Positions 18,563 to 30,549 of a stretch of 64,000 nucleotides of DNA are shown one piece after another. The position numbers and the translations under genes are program-made. The stretch spans positions 74,651-138,650 of the forward strand of contig NZ_FMWR01000012.1 in NCBI RefSeq assembly GCF_900103085.1, written 5' to 3'. Positions within the stretch are counted from its first letter, which is position 1, and each line of letters opens with the position of its first letter. This stretch comes from Gilliamella mensalis (GTDB lineage: Bacteria > Pseudomonadota > Gammaproteobacteria > Enterobacterales > Orbaceae). Under the pieces are notes generated by a model that was not told the origin of the DNA, searched no databases, and saw only the letters and a list, made by a program, of their open reading frames with translations.

Positions 18563-19618
18563 ATGCGAAAAATTATTCATGTTGATATGGATTGTTTTTA
18601 TGCCGCCGTTGAAATGAGAGACAATCCCCGTTATCGCAATCTGCCTATTGCAGTAGGCGGCGATCCGCGTAAACGCGGTGTGGTTGCCACTGCCAATTAT
18701 TTAGCTCGTCAATATGGTATACACAGTGCTATGTCAATGGCACAAGCGATTAAACTGTGCCCTAATCTTAAAATTATACCCGGTAGGCATGCGGTGTATA
18801 AAGAAGTGTCAAAACAGATCCACCAAATTTTTAGGCGTTATACTGACTCTATTGAGGCGCTATCGCTCGATGAGGCTTATCTTGATGTGACCGATTGCAA
18901 GCTTTGTTATGGTTCGGCTACCTTGATTGCTCAAGATATCCGCCAAGCTATTTATAACGAACTTGAATTAACCGCATCGGCTGGTGTTGCTCCACTTAAG
19001 TTTCTTGCCAAGATAGCTTCAGATATGAACAAACCTAATGGCCAATATGTGATAACTCCCGATGAAGTAGACGGCTTTATTGAGGGGCTTCCCTTAAAAA
19101 AAATTCCGGGAGTGGGTAAAGTCACTGAAAAAAAACTAGCACAATTAGGGCTATTTACATGTAATGATGTTGTTAATTATGATGTTTCTAAATTACTCAC
19201 TCAATTTGGTAAGTTTGGGCGAATATTATATGAAAGATGTCAAGGTATTGATGAGCGCGAAGTGTGTAACGACAGGCAACGTAAATCGGTTGGGGTAGAG
19301 CGCACCTTAACTGACGATATTCATAGTTGGGATGAGTGTTTATTGCAGTTTGACCCATTATTTGAAGAGATAGAAAAACGGTTAAGTAAAGTGCGTGCTG
19401 ATTTGTCGATCGCTCGGCAGGGTGTCAAATTTAAGTTTGACGATTTTCAGCTGACAACACAAGAACATGTATGGTCTAAATTAGATAAAGCCGATTTGAT
19501 TGAACAAGCGCATAAAGTTTGGTTAGAACGACGTAATGGTCGTGGTGTTCGGTTAATTGGTTTTCATGTAACGTTAATTGATCCACAAGTTGAAAAACAG
19601 TTAATTTTTCCGTTTTAG
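18563..19618 (+). CDS. dinB: DNA polymerase IV (Y-family translesion polymerase)
   Basis: Pol IV performs error-prone bypass synthesis under SOS conditions. The 351 residues match the family length. The N-terminal HVDMDCFYAAVE carries the first catalytic Asp and the steric-gate region; the SLDEAYLDVT motif supplies the catalytic Asp-Glu pair. The helix-hairpin-helix IPGVGKVTEKKL lies in the thumb, and the little-finger domain begins after KSVGVERTL. The C-terminus ends QLIFPF, similar to a beta-clamp-binding tail. A LexA-like box lies upstream, consistent with SOS control. It is convergent with the beta-glucosidase gene. Confidence 0.96.
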   Translation: MRKIIHVDMDCFYAAVEMRDNPRYRNLPIAVGGDPRKRGVVATANYLARQYGIHSAMSMAQAIKLCPNLKIIPGRHAVYKEVSKQIHQIFRRYTDSIEALSLDEAYLDVTDCKLCYGSATLIAQDIRQAIYNELELTASAGVAPLKFLAKIASDMNKPNGQYVITPDEVDGFIEGLPLKKIPGVGKVTEKKLAQLGLFTCNDVVNYDVSKLLTQFGKFGRILYERCQGIDEREVCNDRQRKSVGVERTLTDDIHSWDECLLQFDPLFEEIEKRLSKVRADLSIARQGVKFKFDDFQLTTQEHVWSKLDKADLIEQAHKVWLERRNGRGVRLIGFHVTLIDPQVEKQLIFPF

Positions 19619-19640
19619 TTTTTTTTCATTATAAAAAATG

Positions 19641-19672
19641 AGGATGCAGGCAAAACCTTAATGCATCCTTTT
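19641..19672. terminator. Bidirectional terminator between dinB and the beta-glucosidase gene
   Basis: AGGATGCA (19641-19648) pairs with TGCATCCT (19662-19669) with a 13-base loop. It is followed by TTTTAAT on the plus strand and by CATTTTTTAT on the minus strand, so it can end both convergent transcripts. Confidence 0.8.
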
Positions 19673-19692
19673 AATATACTGTTAATTGTTAA

Positions 19693-23035
<3,343 letters not shown>

Positions 23036-23110
23036 CCATAATACTCCTAAAAGCAATTTAGTATGGTTATCTTATAGACAATTTCAAAATTGTTAATGAC
23101 CAATTATATT

Positions 23111-23132
23111 GTTTGTGATCTAGATCGACTTT
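23111..23132. promoter_or_regulatory. CRP-like site in the divergent bgl/GntR region
   Basis: TGTGATCTAGATC (23114-23126) matches the left half and spacer of the E. coli CRP consensus exactly, and TTT follows at the right place; the right half-site (TCGAC) is degenerate. It lies 76-98 bases upstream of the PTS start, consistent with catabolite control of the bgl operon. Confidence 0.6.
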
Positions 23133-23211
23133 TTATATCATTTAATTTAAAAGTTAACCTAATCTGTATAAAATAATAGTTAAATTACTTACTCAATAAA
23201 AAGATATATAA

Positions 23212-23916
23212 ATGATTAAATATCAAGATGTTGCCAAAAAAATTAAACAGATGATCTATAAGCAGCAATTAGCTAAAGGCACTCAACTTGCCAATATTGA
23301 AGGATTGATTAATCAGTATCAGGTAAGTCGTAGCACAATTATTAAAGCGCTCAATTGTCTGGAACGACAAGGTGTTATTTATCAAGTGCAAGGCAGTGGT
23401 ATTTTTGTTCGTGAACGCAAAAAAAGAGGCTACCTCAATTTTTTACAAAGTCATGGTTTTACCATTGATTTAGAAGATGTTTATGGCTCATCGACAGTTT
23501 TTAATGTCGATATTATCAAGCCTTGTTCCAAAGTGAAAGAGAATCTACAATGCGATGATCAGGAAGAAGTTTATTTTATTAAACGACTACGTTACGTTGA
23601 AGGCAAATTATATGGCTTAGAGCAGTCATACTATCGCAAAAAACTCATCTGTTATTTAAATAAAGAGATCGTTGAAAATTCAATTTTTAATTATATTCAA
23701 GAAAATTATAATATTAATATTGGTTTTTCTGATAAATATATGCAAGTAATAAAGCTTGATGCTGAAATGGCGCAATATTTAGGGCTGCAAGCCGGTGAGC
23801 CTGCACTTTGTGTTGAAGAAATATTTTATACTTCATCAGGTGAACCTTTTGATTTTTCAAAAATCATTTATCATTATGAAAATGCAAGATTTTGCATACA
23901 AAATCACTCAAAGTAA
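23212..23916 (+). CDS. GntR-family (HutC/UTRA) transcriptional regulator
   Basis: This 234-residue protein has an N-terminal winged helix (residues ~1-70: YQDVAKKIKQMI, a recognition helix in YQVSRSTIIKALN, and a wing in QGSGIFVRE) and a C-terminal UTRA effector domain (~90-230, ending in the FDFSKIIYHYENARF segment). It is divergently transcribed from the beta-glucoside PTS operon and is therefore its most likely local regulator, probably sensing a sugar phosphate. Many bgl operons use BglG antitermination instead; no such RNA site was seen here. Confidence 0.9.
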   Translation: MIKYQDVAKKIKQMIYKQQLAKGTQLANIEGLINQYQVSRSTIIKALNCLERQGVIYQVQGSGIFVRERKKRGYLNFLQSHGFTIDLEDVYGSSTVFNVDIIKPCSKVKENLQCDDQEEVYFIKRLRYVEGKLYGLEQSYYRKKLICYLNKEIVENSIFNYIQENYNINIGFSDKYMQVIKLDAEMAQYLGLQAGEPALCVEEIFYTSSGEPFDFSKIIYHYENARFCIQNHSK

Positions 23917-23935
23917 GTTTCAGTGATGAGTTATT

Positions 23936-23975
23936 AGGAAGATGAATAAGAAATCGATCATTCATCTTCCTTTAA
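23936..23975 (+). terminator. Terminator after the GntR regulator
   Basis: A 12-bp perfect stem (23936-23947 with 23960-23971) with a 12-base loop lies 20 bases after the stop. It is followed by TTAATTATT, a weak U-tract. Confidence 0.7.
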
Positions 23976-24001
23976 TTATTAGCGAATTTAACTGTTAACA
24001 A

Positions 24002-24199
24002 TTAAATTTCACTACCAACACCCTTAAACTTTTCAACCAGTGCGGCGATTTTTTCAAAGACACGGTTCTTTTTAATTAAATATTGAGGATTAAGTGGACT
24101 CATTTTAGGTAGAATCTCGTTCAGCTCAGTGCCATTTTCAGTTGCATACTCTCGCTTTAACGACGAGGTGATATAGCGTTTTGTGATAGCATTAGTCAT
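24002..24199 (-). CDS. Small hypothetical protein (65 residues)
   Basis: I do not recognise this protein. It is basic and mostly helical, with a Lys/Glu-rich C-terminal half ([16 protein letters not shown]). No signal peptide, membrane segment or catalytic motif is visible. The ribosome site is weak (GCGATAAA). It lies alone between the GntR regulator and the CRISPR leader. It could be a genuine small gene, a remnant of a longer one, or a chance frame in AT-rich DNA. Confidence 0.35.
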   Translation of the reverse strand: MTNAITKRYITSSLKREYATENGTELNEILPKMSPLNPQYLIKKNRVFEKIAALVEKFKGVGSEI

Positions 24200-24716
24200 T
24201 TTATCGCTAACCGTTATAGGTGCTATATCATAGCTGATTTGTTGTTATTTTTCTATCTGCGGGCTTTTTTATTGCTTTATTTTGAATAAATCTAAGGTTA
24301 ATAATTTCTTCCATTTTTCACGTATCAAAAAAACATCGATCTGGTCGCGCTCCTTGATTCTATTACTGATTGAAAGTTGTTGATGAACATTATTTAATAT
24401 CTTTTAAGAAAAATAGAAAGAAAGTTAATTGATATAGGCTATTTTTCTATTTATAGGTAGATAAAATTCGAAAACGCTTAACGCTATTTTTAAGGTTTTT
24501 ATTAAAAATCTAAGCAAATTGGTCTTTTGAGTTTTAGGTTTGGGTTGTACTACGTCATAATAAAGTCCAAAAACTAAAAACCAGAACCCTTTTTTTTGCC
24601 ATATTTTAAAAATAAATAAAATCAAATAATTAAAAACGTCCTTCAAAAAAGGGTTTTTAAAGTCTAAATAGCTATTTGCCTTTTTACATACAATATTGAT
24701 AGTATATTAACTTCTA
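24200..24716 (+). other. CRISPR leader region, no convincing gene
   Basis: This is 517 bases of AT-rich, A/T-tract DNA directly upstream of the first intact repeat and therefore the leader side of the array. A 73-codon minus-strand frame (24425-24646) is low-complexity and not supported. A possible promoter is TTGCCT (24676-24681), an 18-base spacer and TAGTAT (24700-24705), ending 11 bases before repeat 1. Its placement is what a crRNA promoter would need; the assignment is inference. Confidence 0.55.
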
Positions 24717-25704
24717 GTTCACTGCCGTGTAGGCAGTTTAGAAACGAATCAGTGAAAGCCGATTTTTGGGCTAAGAGTTCACTGCCGTGTAGGCAGTTTA
24801 GAAAAACCTGAAAGAAAAGGGTGCAATAACCGATCAGTTCACTGCCGTGTAGGCAGTTTAGAAAATGTACATAAAAAAAATAGCGGAGCAGTTTTTGTTC
24901 ACTGCCGTGTAGGCAGTTTAGAAAAATTGTAAATTGATTTTTAGTTGACAGAAATTGTTCACTGCCGTGTAGGCAGTTTAGAAAAAGAAACAGAGTGATT
25001 TGTACGCAAATGCGGTGTTCACTGCCGTGTAGGCAGTTTAGAAACAGGCGGGGATTACGAAACGCTTGATTCTATGGTTCACTGCCGTGTAGGCAGTTTA
25101 GAAATCGTACCCATTATTAAAATTGTCATCAATTACGTTCACTGCCGTGTAGGCAGTTTAGAAACCTATAGAAACACTTGTATTTTTCTTAATGACGTTC
25201 ACTGCCGTGTAGGCAGTTTAGAAAGTATTCAAATACTAGAAAAGATTTGATTCAACGTTCAATGCCGTGTAGGCAGTTTAGAAATTAACGACAATGTCAG
25301 CCGCATTGCCGTTCATGTTCAATGCCGTGTAGGCAGTTTAGAAAATGCTGGCGTATCTTCGGCATTAGTTGCATTTGTTCAATGCCGTGTAGGCAGTTTA
25401 GAAATGCCGCCATTTGAGCTATCCAATAGTGTAACAGTTCAATGCCGTGTAGGCAGTTTAGAAACTCCATCAATGAACACGTATTGGCGTAATTTAGTTC
25501 AATGCCGTGTAGGCAGTTTAGAAAACTCATGTCAAATGGCGGATCGGTGAAAATCAGTTCAATGCCGTGTAGGCAGTTTAGAAAGTTCGAATTCTGTAAA
25601 TGGAATGGCAAAAAATGTTCAATGCCGTGTAGGCAGTTTAGAAATCTTGCCGAGCATTTTTTGATTGGTTCTCCTGGTTCACTGCCGTGTAGGCAGTTTT
25701 AATT
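24717..25704 (+). CRISPR. Type I-F CRISPR array, 17 repeats, 16 spacers, no cas genes nearby
   Basis: The repeats are 28 bp, begin GTTCACTGCCGTG and end GGCAGTTTAGAAA. They recur exactly every 60 bases from 24717 to 25677, so all 16 spacers are 32 bp. Length, the CTGCC-GTGTA-GGCAG hairpin and the AGAAA tail identify subtype I-F (Cas6f/Csy4). Repeats 1-9 carry C at position 6; repeats 10-16 (25257-25617) carry A; the terminal repeat 17 has C again but a degenerate 3' end (TTTTAATT), marking the trailer. The leader is on the left. No cas1, cas3, cas8f or cas6f lies in the window, so any Cas proteins must be encoded elsewhere. Confidence 0.98.
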
Positions 25705-26075
25705 AATCACGAAACGGTATAGAATCCTGAATATTTTTTACAAAAATATAGCCTAAAACGTGACACTTGTGTAACTACTTCATAATGGGCATACAACTTA
25801 GTAAAAAATTACGCTGCTTGTTTTTGTGTTGTATATGCAATGGGTATCATGTTAGTTAATGCTTAATTAGGTTTTTGGGTATTATCAATGGTTGGATGAC
25901 TGACCATAACATGTTTAGCCAAATCAATGACGGTTATTTTTTCTAGGGTATTATCGCCATAGCACTTGTTGATGATACGGCGATAATTTTGTTTTATGTA
26001 TATTCAGTACAGTCGTTTTTTTACTACTGTAACCGACGCGAGTGATTTCTACACATTATATTAGCTGATTGCTCC
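25705..26075. other. Trailer-side intergenic region holding an IS remnant
   Basis: This is 371 bases between the last CRISPR repeat and the GmrSD-type gene. About 25790-25895 resembles the 3' end of the IS3-family element at the right edge of the window. The remainder (25896-26075) shows no intact frame; one minus-strand frame reads GDNTLEKITVIDLAKH upstream of the transposase-like tail, which I could not place. Confidence 0.5.
25790..25895 (-). mobile_element. Decayed IS3-family transposase 3' end
   Basis: From ~25790 the DNA aligns with 63261-63350, the end of the intact-looking IS copy: ACGCTGCTTGTTTTTGTG against ATGCTGCTTGTTTTAGTG, then conserved ATC/GTCAT and GTATTAT blocks. On the minus strand it reads ALTNMIPIAYTTQKQAA before a stop, against ALNNMTPIEYKTLKQAA in the other copy. 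A premature stop precedes it, so it is a dead fragment. It sits immediately downstream of the CRISPR array. Confidence 0.7.
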
Positions 26076-27860
26076 CTATTTTGCCATTTTGAGAGTATCT
26101 ATCTGTTTCACTGATGTAAAATCTATAGCTAATAATTTTTCTAATCGTGCAAGTATCCAATTATACCGATCTTTTAATGCATCTTCATGCCATTGTTGGT
26201 TAAACGTTTTTTGATTAAAATCATCTAATACTTTTTGAGAAAGGCGAAAAGCAGTCGTATTATTAGTATGAGTGCCCTGATATACAATCATTTTGGCATT
26301 AAAAGGATTATTACTAGCATCAATGTTCTTTTTACCACTTAATAGTGTCAGATTAGCAATACTATGTAACCATCTGTTTTTTACTTCTTCTGTTATATGA
26401 CTCCATTCGGCAATATTTTTATATTTTTTGGGTAATATATGTTCAAGATGTAAGTCATTATTAAGTTTTAATAAAATAGGATTAGATTGATCGGTTAGAT
26501 CATACTCAATTAAAATCAAAAGAGGTTTAATCCATGCTTCTTTATCAACCATATTAGAGGTTAGTTGAGATATTGCTAATTCATAAATCTTTTCAGAATT
26601 TAATTTATTTGAAAAGATTGCTTTTAAATAATTGATATGTTTTTTTTCTTTCAGTGCTTTAATAATATTAAAAGAAGTTTGCTTTACTTGCGATAATGTT
26701 TTTCCTGCAATCCAATATAAATAATAAAAACGTCTTAGTTCAAAAACTAATTCATAGAAATCTTTGTAATCTGTTGTAATGGCTGTCATTAATATCGCTT
26801 TCCAGTAATTACTCCATCTCAAATATTGGAACGAATAAATGTTTTTATCTTTTGAACAATATATTTTTTCATAATAATTAATCACAAATTGTTTTAATGA
26901 GGCTATTACTTGATTAGGATCTTGATTTTCGAATAAGTTTTGTAGTTCTTCAGTGTATGATTTTTTTTGATTTGATCCTAATAAATAATGTGCATAAATA
27001 ATAAATAAATCATTTAAACTTATATCATCACATTGTTTAATAAGCTGCTCCATTTCACGCCAATCAGACATAAAACTATCTTCTTTTAATTCTGAAGTAG
27101 CTAAATCATCTTTATATTTTTTATAAAGCTTTTCTAATAAAAAACTTTTTATTAAGTCAGCAGAAGTTAGATCTAAACCTCTATTATTGAGCACCTGAAA
27201 TAATTTAATAGCGAAATCACGGCTGGTACAATCAATACGTATAATTTTAACTTGGTAAAACAAGTAATTAATTAACTCACCAAGTTTACTTTCAGGTAAA
27301 CAATTTAATTTTTCTTTAAAAATTAGTGCTGTATTAATAAATTTAAATTTGGGTTCTTGATCATTTTTAATTTGATACTTATATGGAGGCGGTAATATTT
27401 TTGTTGCTCCATCGTTTATAATATATGCTTCAAAATCAGATTGATGAGAGCTATGGGTGTGTAACCTTAAACGTGAAGCTCGGCTATTAAAAATTATTGC
27501 GGAACGAATAATATCAATATTTACAGAAAGGGGATTTAAATTATCATGTAGATTAAGATTTGGAAAATAATCACGTATAACGCAAAATAGTATCATTAAA
27601 GTTGTTAATCTTTGTTGCCCATCAACAACATCAATATAAGGGGAATTAGGTTCATCATAAGAATTTGCTGTAATAACAGAGCCTAGAAAGTAATTTGGTA
27701 CATCATTTTCATATGATTCTAAAATATCGTCCCATAACTGTTCAACTTGCTCACTTTCCCATTTATAAGGTCTTTGATACTTCGGTATTTTATAAAGATT
27801 TTTTGTATCACCAAATAATTCACTAATCGATAAACTACGGGGTTTAAAAGAGTCTTCCAT
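26076..27860 (-). CDS. GmrSD-type DUF262/DUF1524 protein (probable type IV restriction enzyme)
   Basis: This 594-residue single chain has an N-terminal DUF262 (GmrS/ParB-like NTPase) domain with IPKYQRPYKWE at ~22-32 and the nucleotide-binding VVDGQQRLTTL motif at ~78-88. The C-terminal DUF1524 (GmrD, HNH-like nuclease) domain has LHLEHILPK near 468 and the downstream NLTLLSGKKNIDASNNPF Asn-rich segment. GmrSD enzymes cut DNA with modified (for example glucosylated hydroxymethyl) cytosines and so restrict phages that evade other systems; that activity here is inferred from the family. It sits beside the CRISPR array, forming a small defence cluster. Monocistronic. Confidence 0.88.
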   Translation of the reverse strand: MEDSFKPRSLSISELFGDTKNLYKIPKYQRPYKWESEQVEQLWDDILESYENDVPNYFLGSVITANSYDEPNSPYIDVVDGQQRLTTLMILFCVIRDYFPNLNLHDNLNPLSVNIDIIRSAIIFNSRASRLRLHTHSSHQSDFEAYIINDGATKILPPPYKYQIKNDQEPKFKFINTALIFKEKLNCLPESKLGELINYLFYQVKIIRIDCTSRDFAIKLFQVLNNRGLDLTSADLIKSFLLEKLYKKYKDDLATSELKEDSFMSDWREMEQLIKQCDDISLNDLFIIYAHYLLGSNQKKSYTEELQNLFENQDPNQVIASLKQFVINYYEKIYCSKDKNIYSFQYLRWSNYWKAILMTAITTDYKDFYELVFELRRFYYLYWIAGKTLSQVKQTSFNIIKALKEKKHINYLKAIFSNKLNSEKIYELAISQLTSNMVDKEAWIKPLLILIEYDLTDQSNPILLKLNNDLHLEHILPKKYKNIAEWSHITEEVKNRWLHSIANLTLLSGKKNIDASNNPFNAKMIVYQGTHTNNTTAFRLSQKVLDDFNQKTFNQQWHEDALKDRYNWILARLEKLLAIDFTSVKQIDTLKMAK

Positions 27861-28077
27861 ATTTATACCTACTTATATTTCTGTTTATTTAATTTAAAAA
27901 CATTTAATAATTAGTTGTTCTAGCAATTTACTTGTTTTATATAAATTAAATATCATGATTAATAATATTTAAAAGGCTTGATATGATTATTAAATCTAAA
28001 AGAATAACATCACTTATTTTTATTTTATTGTGAAATATATACTAATGATAAAAAATAGTTTTTAGATAAAAGTTGAA

Positions 28078-28102
28078 AATAAAAAGCACCTTTCGATGCT
28101 TT
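28078..28102 (-). terminator. Terminator of the rph-pyrE operon
   Basis: On the minus strand AAAGCA pairs with TGCTTT (28097-28102 and 28083-28088) around an 8-base loop, followed by TTATTTT. It begins 28 bases after the pyrE stop. Confidence 0.7.
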
Positions 28103-28130
28103 AGTTTTTATAAAATAGAATAGTAGATTG

Positions 28131-28781
28131 CTAGTACTTTATCCCATATTCAGCCCGATAAGCCTCAACTTGTACTACTTGATCTTTTCGTGATGGATCT
28201 TGGTAAAGGTATTGGATCAAATCATCAAGCGTGATAATTGAAATAACATCACAATGATAGGTTTGTTTAATTTCTTGAATTGCAGATAGTTCACCACGAC
28301 CTTTTTCTTGACGGTCTAGGCAGATGAGTACACCAGCGAGTTTAGATTGGTTATCTTCTAATATTCTCATCGATTCCCGAATTGCGGTACCAGCAGTAAT
28401 AACATCATCAACCAGCATAACGCGTTGCTGATAGATCGAACTACCTACTAAGTTACCCCCTTCACCATGGTCTTTGGCTTCTTTGCGATTAAAGCAATAA
28501 GGCACATCAATATTATGATGTTCAGAAAGTGCAACAACGGTTGATGAAACAATAGGAATACCTTTATAAGCTGGACCAAAAATAACGTCGTATTCTAAGT
28601 TGGCATCCATGAGTGCTGCAGCATAAAAACGACCTAATAAAGCCAGATCTTTACCGGTATTAAACAGTCCCGCATTAAAAAAATAGGGGCTTTTGCGTCC
28701 CGATTTTAAGGTAAATTCACCAAATTTTAATGCTTGTCTATTTAAAGCAAATTCAATAAATTCACTTTTATATGATTTCAT
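28131..28781 (-). CDS. pyrE: Orotate phosphoribosyltransferase
   Basis: PyrE converts orotate and PRPP to orotidine-5'-phosphate in pyrimidine synthesis. The 216 residues match the family (E. coli 213). The N-terminal [16 protein letters not shown] motif and the PRPP-binding signature [16 protein letters not shown] (~residues 119-134) are present, as is the catalytic loop [12 protein letters not shown] precedes the ATG. It follows rph by 13 bases, the conserved enteric rph-pyrE operon. No attenuator was recognised between the two genes. Confidence 0.97.
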   Translation of the reverse strand: MKSYKSEFIEFALNRQALKFGEFTLKSGRKSPYFFNAGLFNTGKDLALLGRFYAAALMDANLEYDVIFGPAYKGIPIVSSTVVALSEHHNIDVPYCFNRKEAKDHGEGGNLVGSSIYQQRVMLVDDVITAGTAIRESMRILEDNQSKLAGVLICLDRQEKGRGELSAIQEIKQTYHCDVISIITLDDLIQYLYQDPSRKDQVVQVEAYRAEYGIKY

Positions 28782-28794
28782 CGATTTTCTCCAA

Positions 28795-29511
28795 TTAATC
28801 TTTTAAGGACTGTTTTTGCGCATCAATAATTGTTGCGATGCCATTTTTTGCTAATTCTAACAGTTTTAATAATTCGTCATGACTAAATGGTTCGCCTTCG
28901 GCGGTACCTTGTATTTCGATGATTCGTCCATCATCTGTCATAACAACATTCATATCGGTTTGTGCGTTTGAATCTTCTATATATTCCAAATCACAAAGCG
29001 CTTCACCTTCAACAATACCGACAGAAACAGCAGCGACCAATGATTTAATTGGATTTTGCTTTATTTTACCATCTACAACCATTTTGTTTATTGCATCATT
29101 AAGTGCCACACATGCACCGGTAATTGATGCAGTTCGAGTACCACCATCGGCTTGAATGACATCGCAATCTAACGTGATAGTGTATTCGCCTAATAATTTA
29201 AGGTCGATCATGGCACGTAATGAACGGGCAATCAGGCGTTGAATTTCCATGGTGCGGCCAGTTTGTTTGCCTTTAGCCGCTTCGCGCTGGGTACGTGAAT
29301 TAGTTGCACGCGGTAACATGCCATATTCAGCCGTTACCCAACCTTGATTTTGACCTTTTAAAAAACGCGGTACACTTTCATCAACAGTGGCATTACAAAG
29401 TACTTTAGTTTCACCAAATTCAACTAATACAGAACCTTCTGCATGCTTAGTATAATGACGGGTTATTTTTATAGGGCGGACTTGTTCCGCAGATCGACCA
29501 GACGGACGCAT
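28795..29511 (-). CDS. rph: Ribonuclease PH
   Basis: RNase PH is a phosphorolytic 3'-5' exoribonuclease that trims tRNA precursors. The 238-residue protein starts [13 protein letters not shown], has RNase PH signature [14 protein letters not shown], the [12 protein letters not shown] helix, the [19 protein letters not shown] core and the [17 protein letters not shown] phosphate-site region. I start at 29511, the ATG after GGAG; an in-frame codon four residues earlier has poorer context. It is first in rph-pyrE and divergent from yicC, as in enteric bacteria. Confidence 0.97.
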   Translation of the reverse strand: MRPSGRSAEQVRPIKITRHYTKHAEGSVLVEFGETKVLCNATVDESVPRFLKGQNQGWVTAEYGMLPRATNSRTQREAAKGKQTGRTMEIQRLIARSLRAMIDLKLLGEYTITLDCDVIQADGGTRTASITGACVALNDAINKMVVDGKIKQNPIKSLVAAVSVGIVEGEALCDLEYIEDSNAQTDMNVVMTDDGRIIEIQGTAEGEPFSHDELLKLLELAKNGIATIIDAQKQSLKD

Positions 29512-29671
29512 GCAATTCTCCAATTGTTACAATTAAAAAATATCTTTGTGAAATAATTATTTAGAAGGACATCAATAAGGTAAGGTTGATGCTTAGCCTA
29601 AGCTAGGAGCGTATTATACAGAATATGTGATACAATGCCCAGCAAGTTTTTTACAAATTTAGGACGCTATT

Positions 29672-30538
29672 ATGATTTCCAGTATGACCGCCTATTCAAG
29701 AAAAGAGTTAAATCAACCGTGGGGAACGGCCTCATGGGAACTTCGTTCAGTTAACCAACGCTATTTAGAAACCTATATTCGCCTACCGGAACAGTTCCGA
29801 TCGCTTGAACCGATGATACGTGAGCGACTCCGTAAACGTTTAACTCGTGGTAAAATTGAATGTAATTTACGCTTTGAGTTAGATCCAGCTGCACAGAATC
29901 AAGAACTGTCGTTAAATAAAGAGCTTGCCCAGCAAATTTTAAATGCTGCTAACTGGATTCAAACAACGCATCAATCAGGTCAAATCAATCCCATTGATGT
30001 ACTGCGTTGGCCGGGCGTATTATCAGCTAAAGAACAAAATCTTGACAGCATATCACAAGAAATCCTGACCCTGCTTGACTTCGCTATCGATGAGTTTATA
30101 GCCGTTCGCGAGCGTGAGGGTAAAGCACTTAGTGATTTAATTGTTAAGCGCTTGGAAGCTATTACTGTAGAAGTCGATAAGATTCGCAATTGGATGCCCC
30201 AAATACTGGAATGGCAAAAAGAACGCTTAAATAGCAAATTGGCTGAAGCTAATATTGAGCTTGATCATTCGCGCCTAGAACAAGAGATAGTAATGGTTGC
30301 TCAGCGAATTGATGTTGCCGAGGAGCTTGATCGCCTGATGACGCATGTTAAAGAAACTTACTCAATCTTAAAGAAAAACGAAGCAATAGGTCGCAGGTTG
30401 GATTTTATGATGCAAGAATTTAATCGAGAATCGAATACTATCGCCTCTAAATCAATTAATGCGGATGTAACAGCGAGTGCAATCGAACTTAAAGTACTTA
30501 TTGAACAGATTAGAGAGCAAGTACAAAATATTGAATAA
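29672..30538 (+). CDS. yicC: YicC-family endoribonuclease
   Basis: YicC is an endoribonuclease of a widespread family; in E. coli it is linked to decay of the small RNA RyhB. The 288 residues match the E. coli length. Signatures are the N-terminal MTAYSR and SVNQRYLETYIRLPEQ segment, the RKRLTRGKIECNLR strand, and a strongly conserved C-terminus with RLDFMMQEFNRESNT and AIELKVLIEQIREQ. It is divergent from rph and followed 11 bases later by a DMT permease. Confidence 0.95.
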   Translation: MISSMTAYSRKELNQPWGTASWELRSVNQRYLETYIRLPEQFRSLEPMIRERLRKRLTRGKIECNLRFELDPAAQNQELSLNKELAQQILNAANWIQTTHQSGQINPIDVLRWPGVLSAKEQNLDSISQEILTLLDFAIDEFIAVREREGKALSDLIVKRLEAITVEVDKIRNWMPQILEWQKERLNSKLAEANIELDHSRLEQEIVMVAQRIDVAEELDRLMTHVKETYSILKKNEAIGRRLDFMMQEFNRESNTIASKSINADVTASAIELKVLIEQIREQVQNIE

Positions 30539-30549
30539 TGGCTTGATTA

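Noticed and set aside
24425..24646. 73-codon minus-strand frame upstream of the array
   Set aside because: Low-complexity Phe/Leu/Ile/Lys content from AT-rich leader DNA, no ribosome site and no family resemblance.
25297..25611. 104-codon minus-strand frame with a repeating LNCLHGIE motif
   Set aside because: It is the CRISPR repeat translated: 60-bp periodicity is a multiple of three, so open frames run through the array. The same holds for the plus-strand frame at 25502-25702.
24717..25704. Self-targeting spacers
   Set aside because: I compared several spacers by eye with the surrounding genes and saw no match. A real search of the whole genome is needed, so nothing is claimed.
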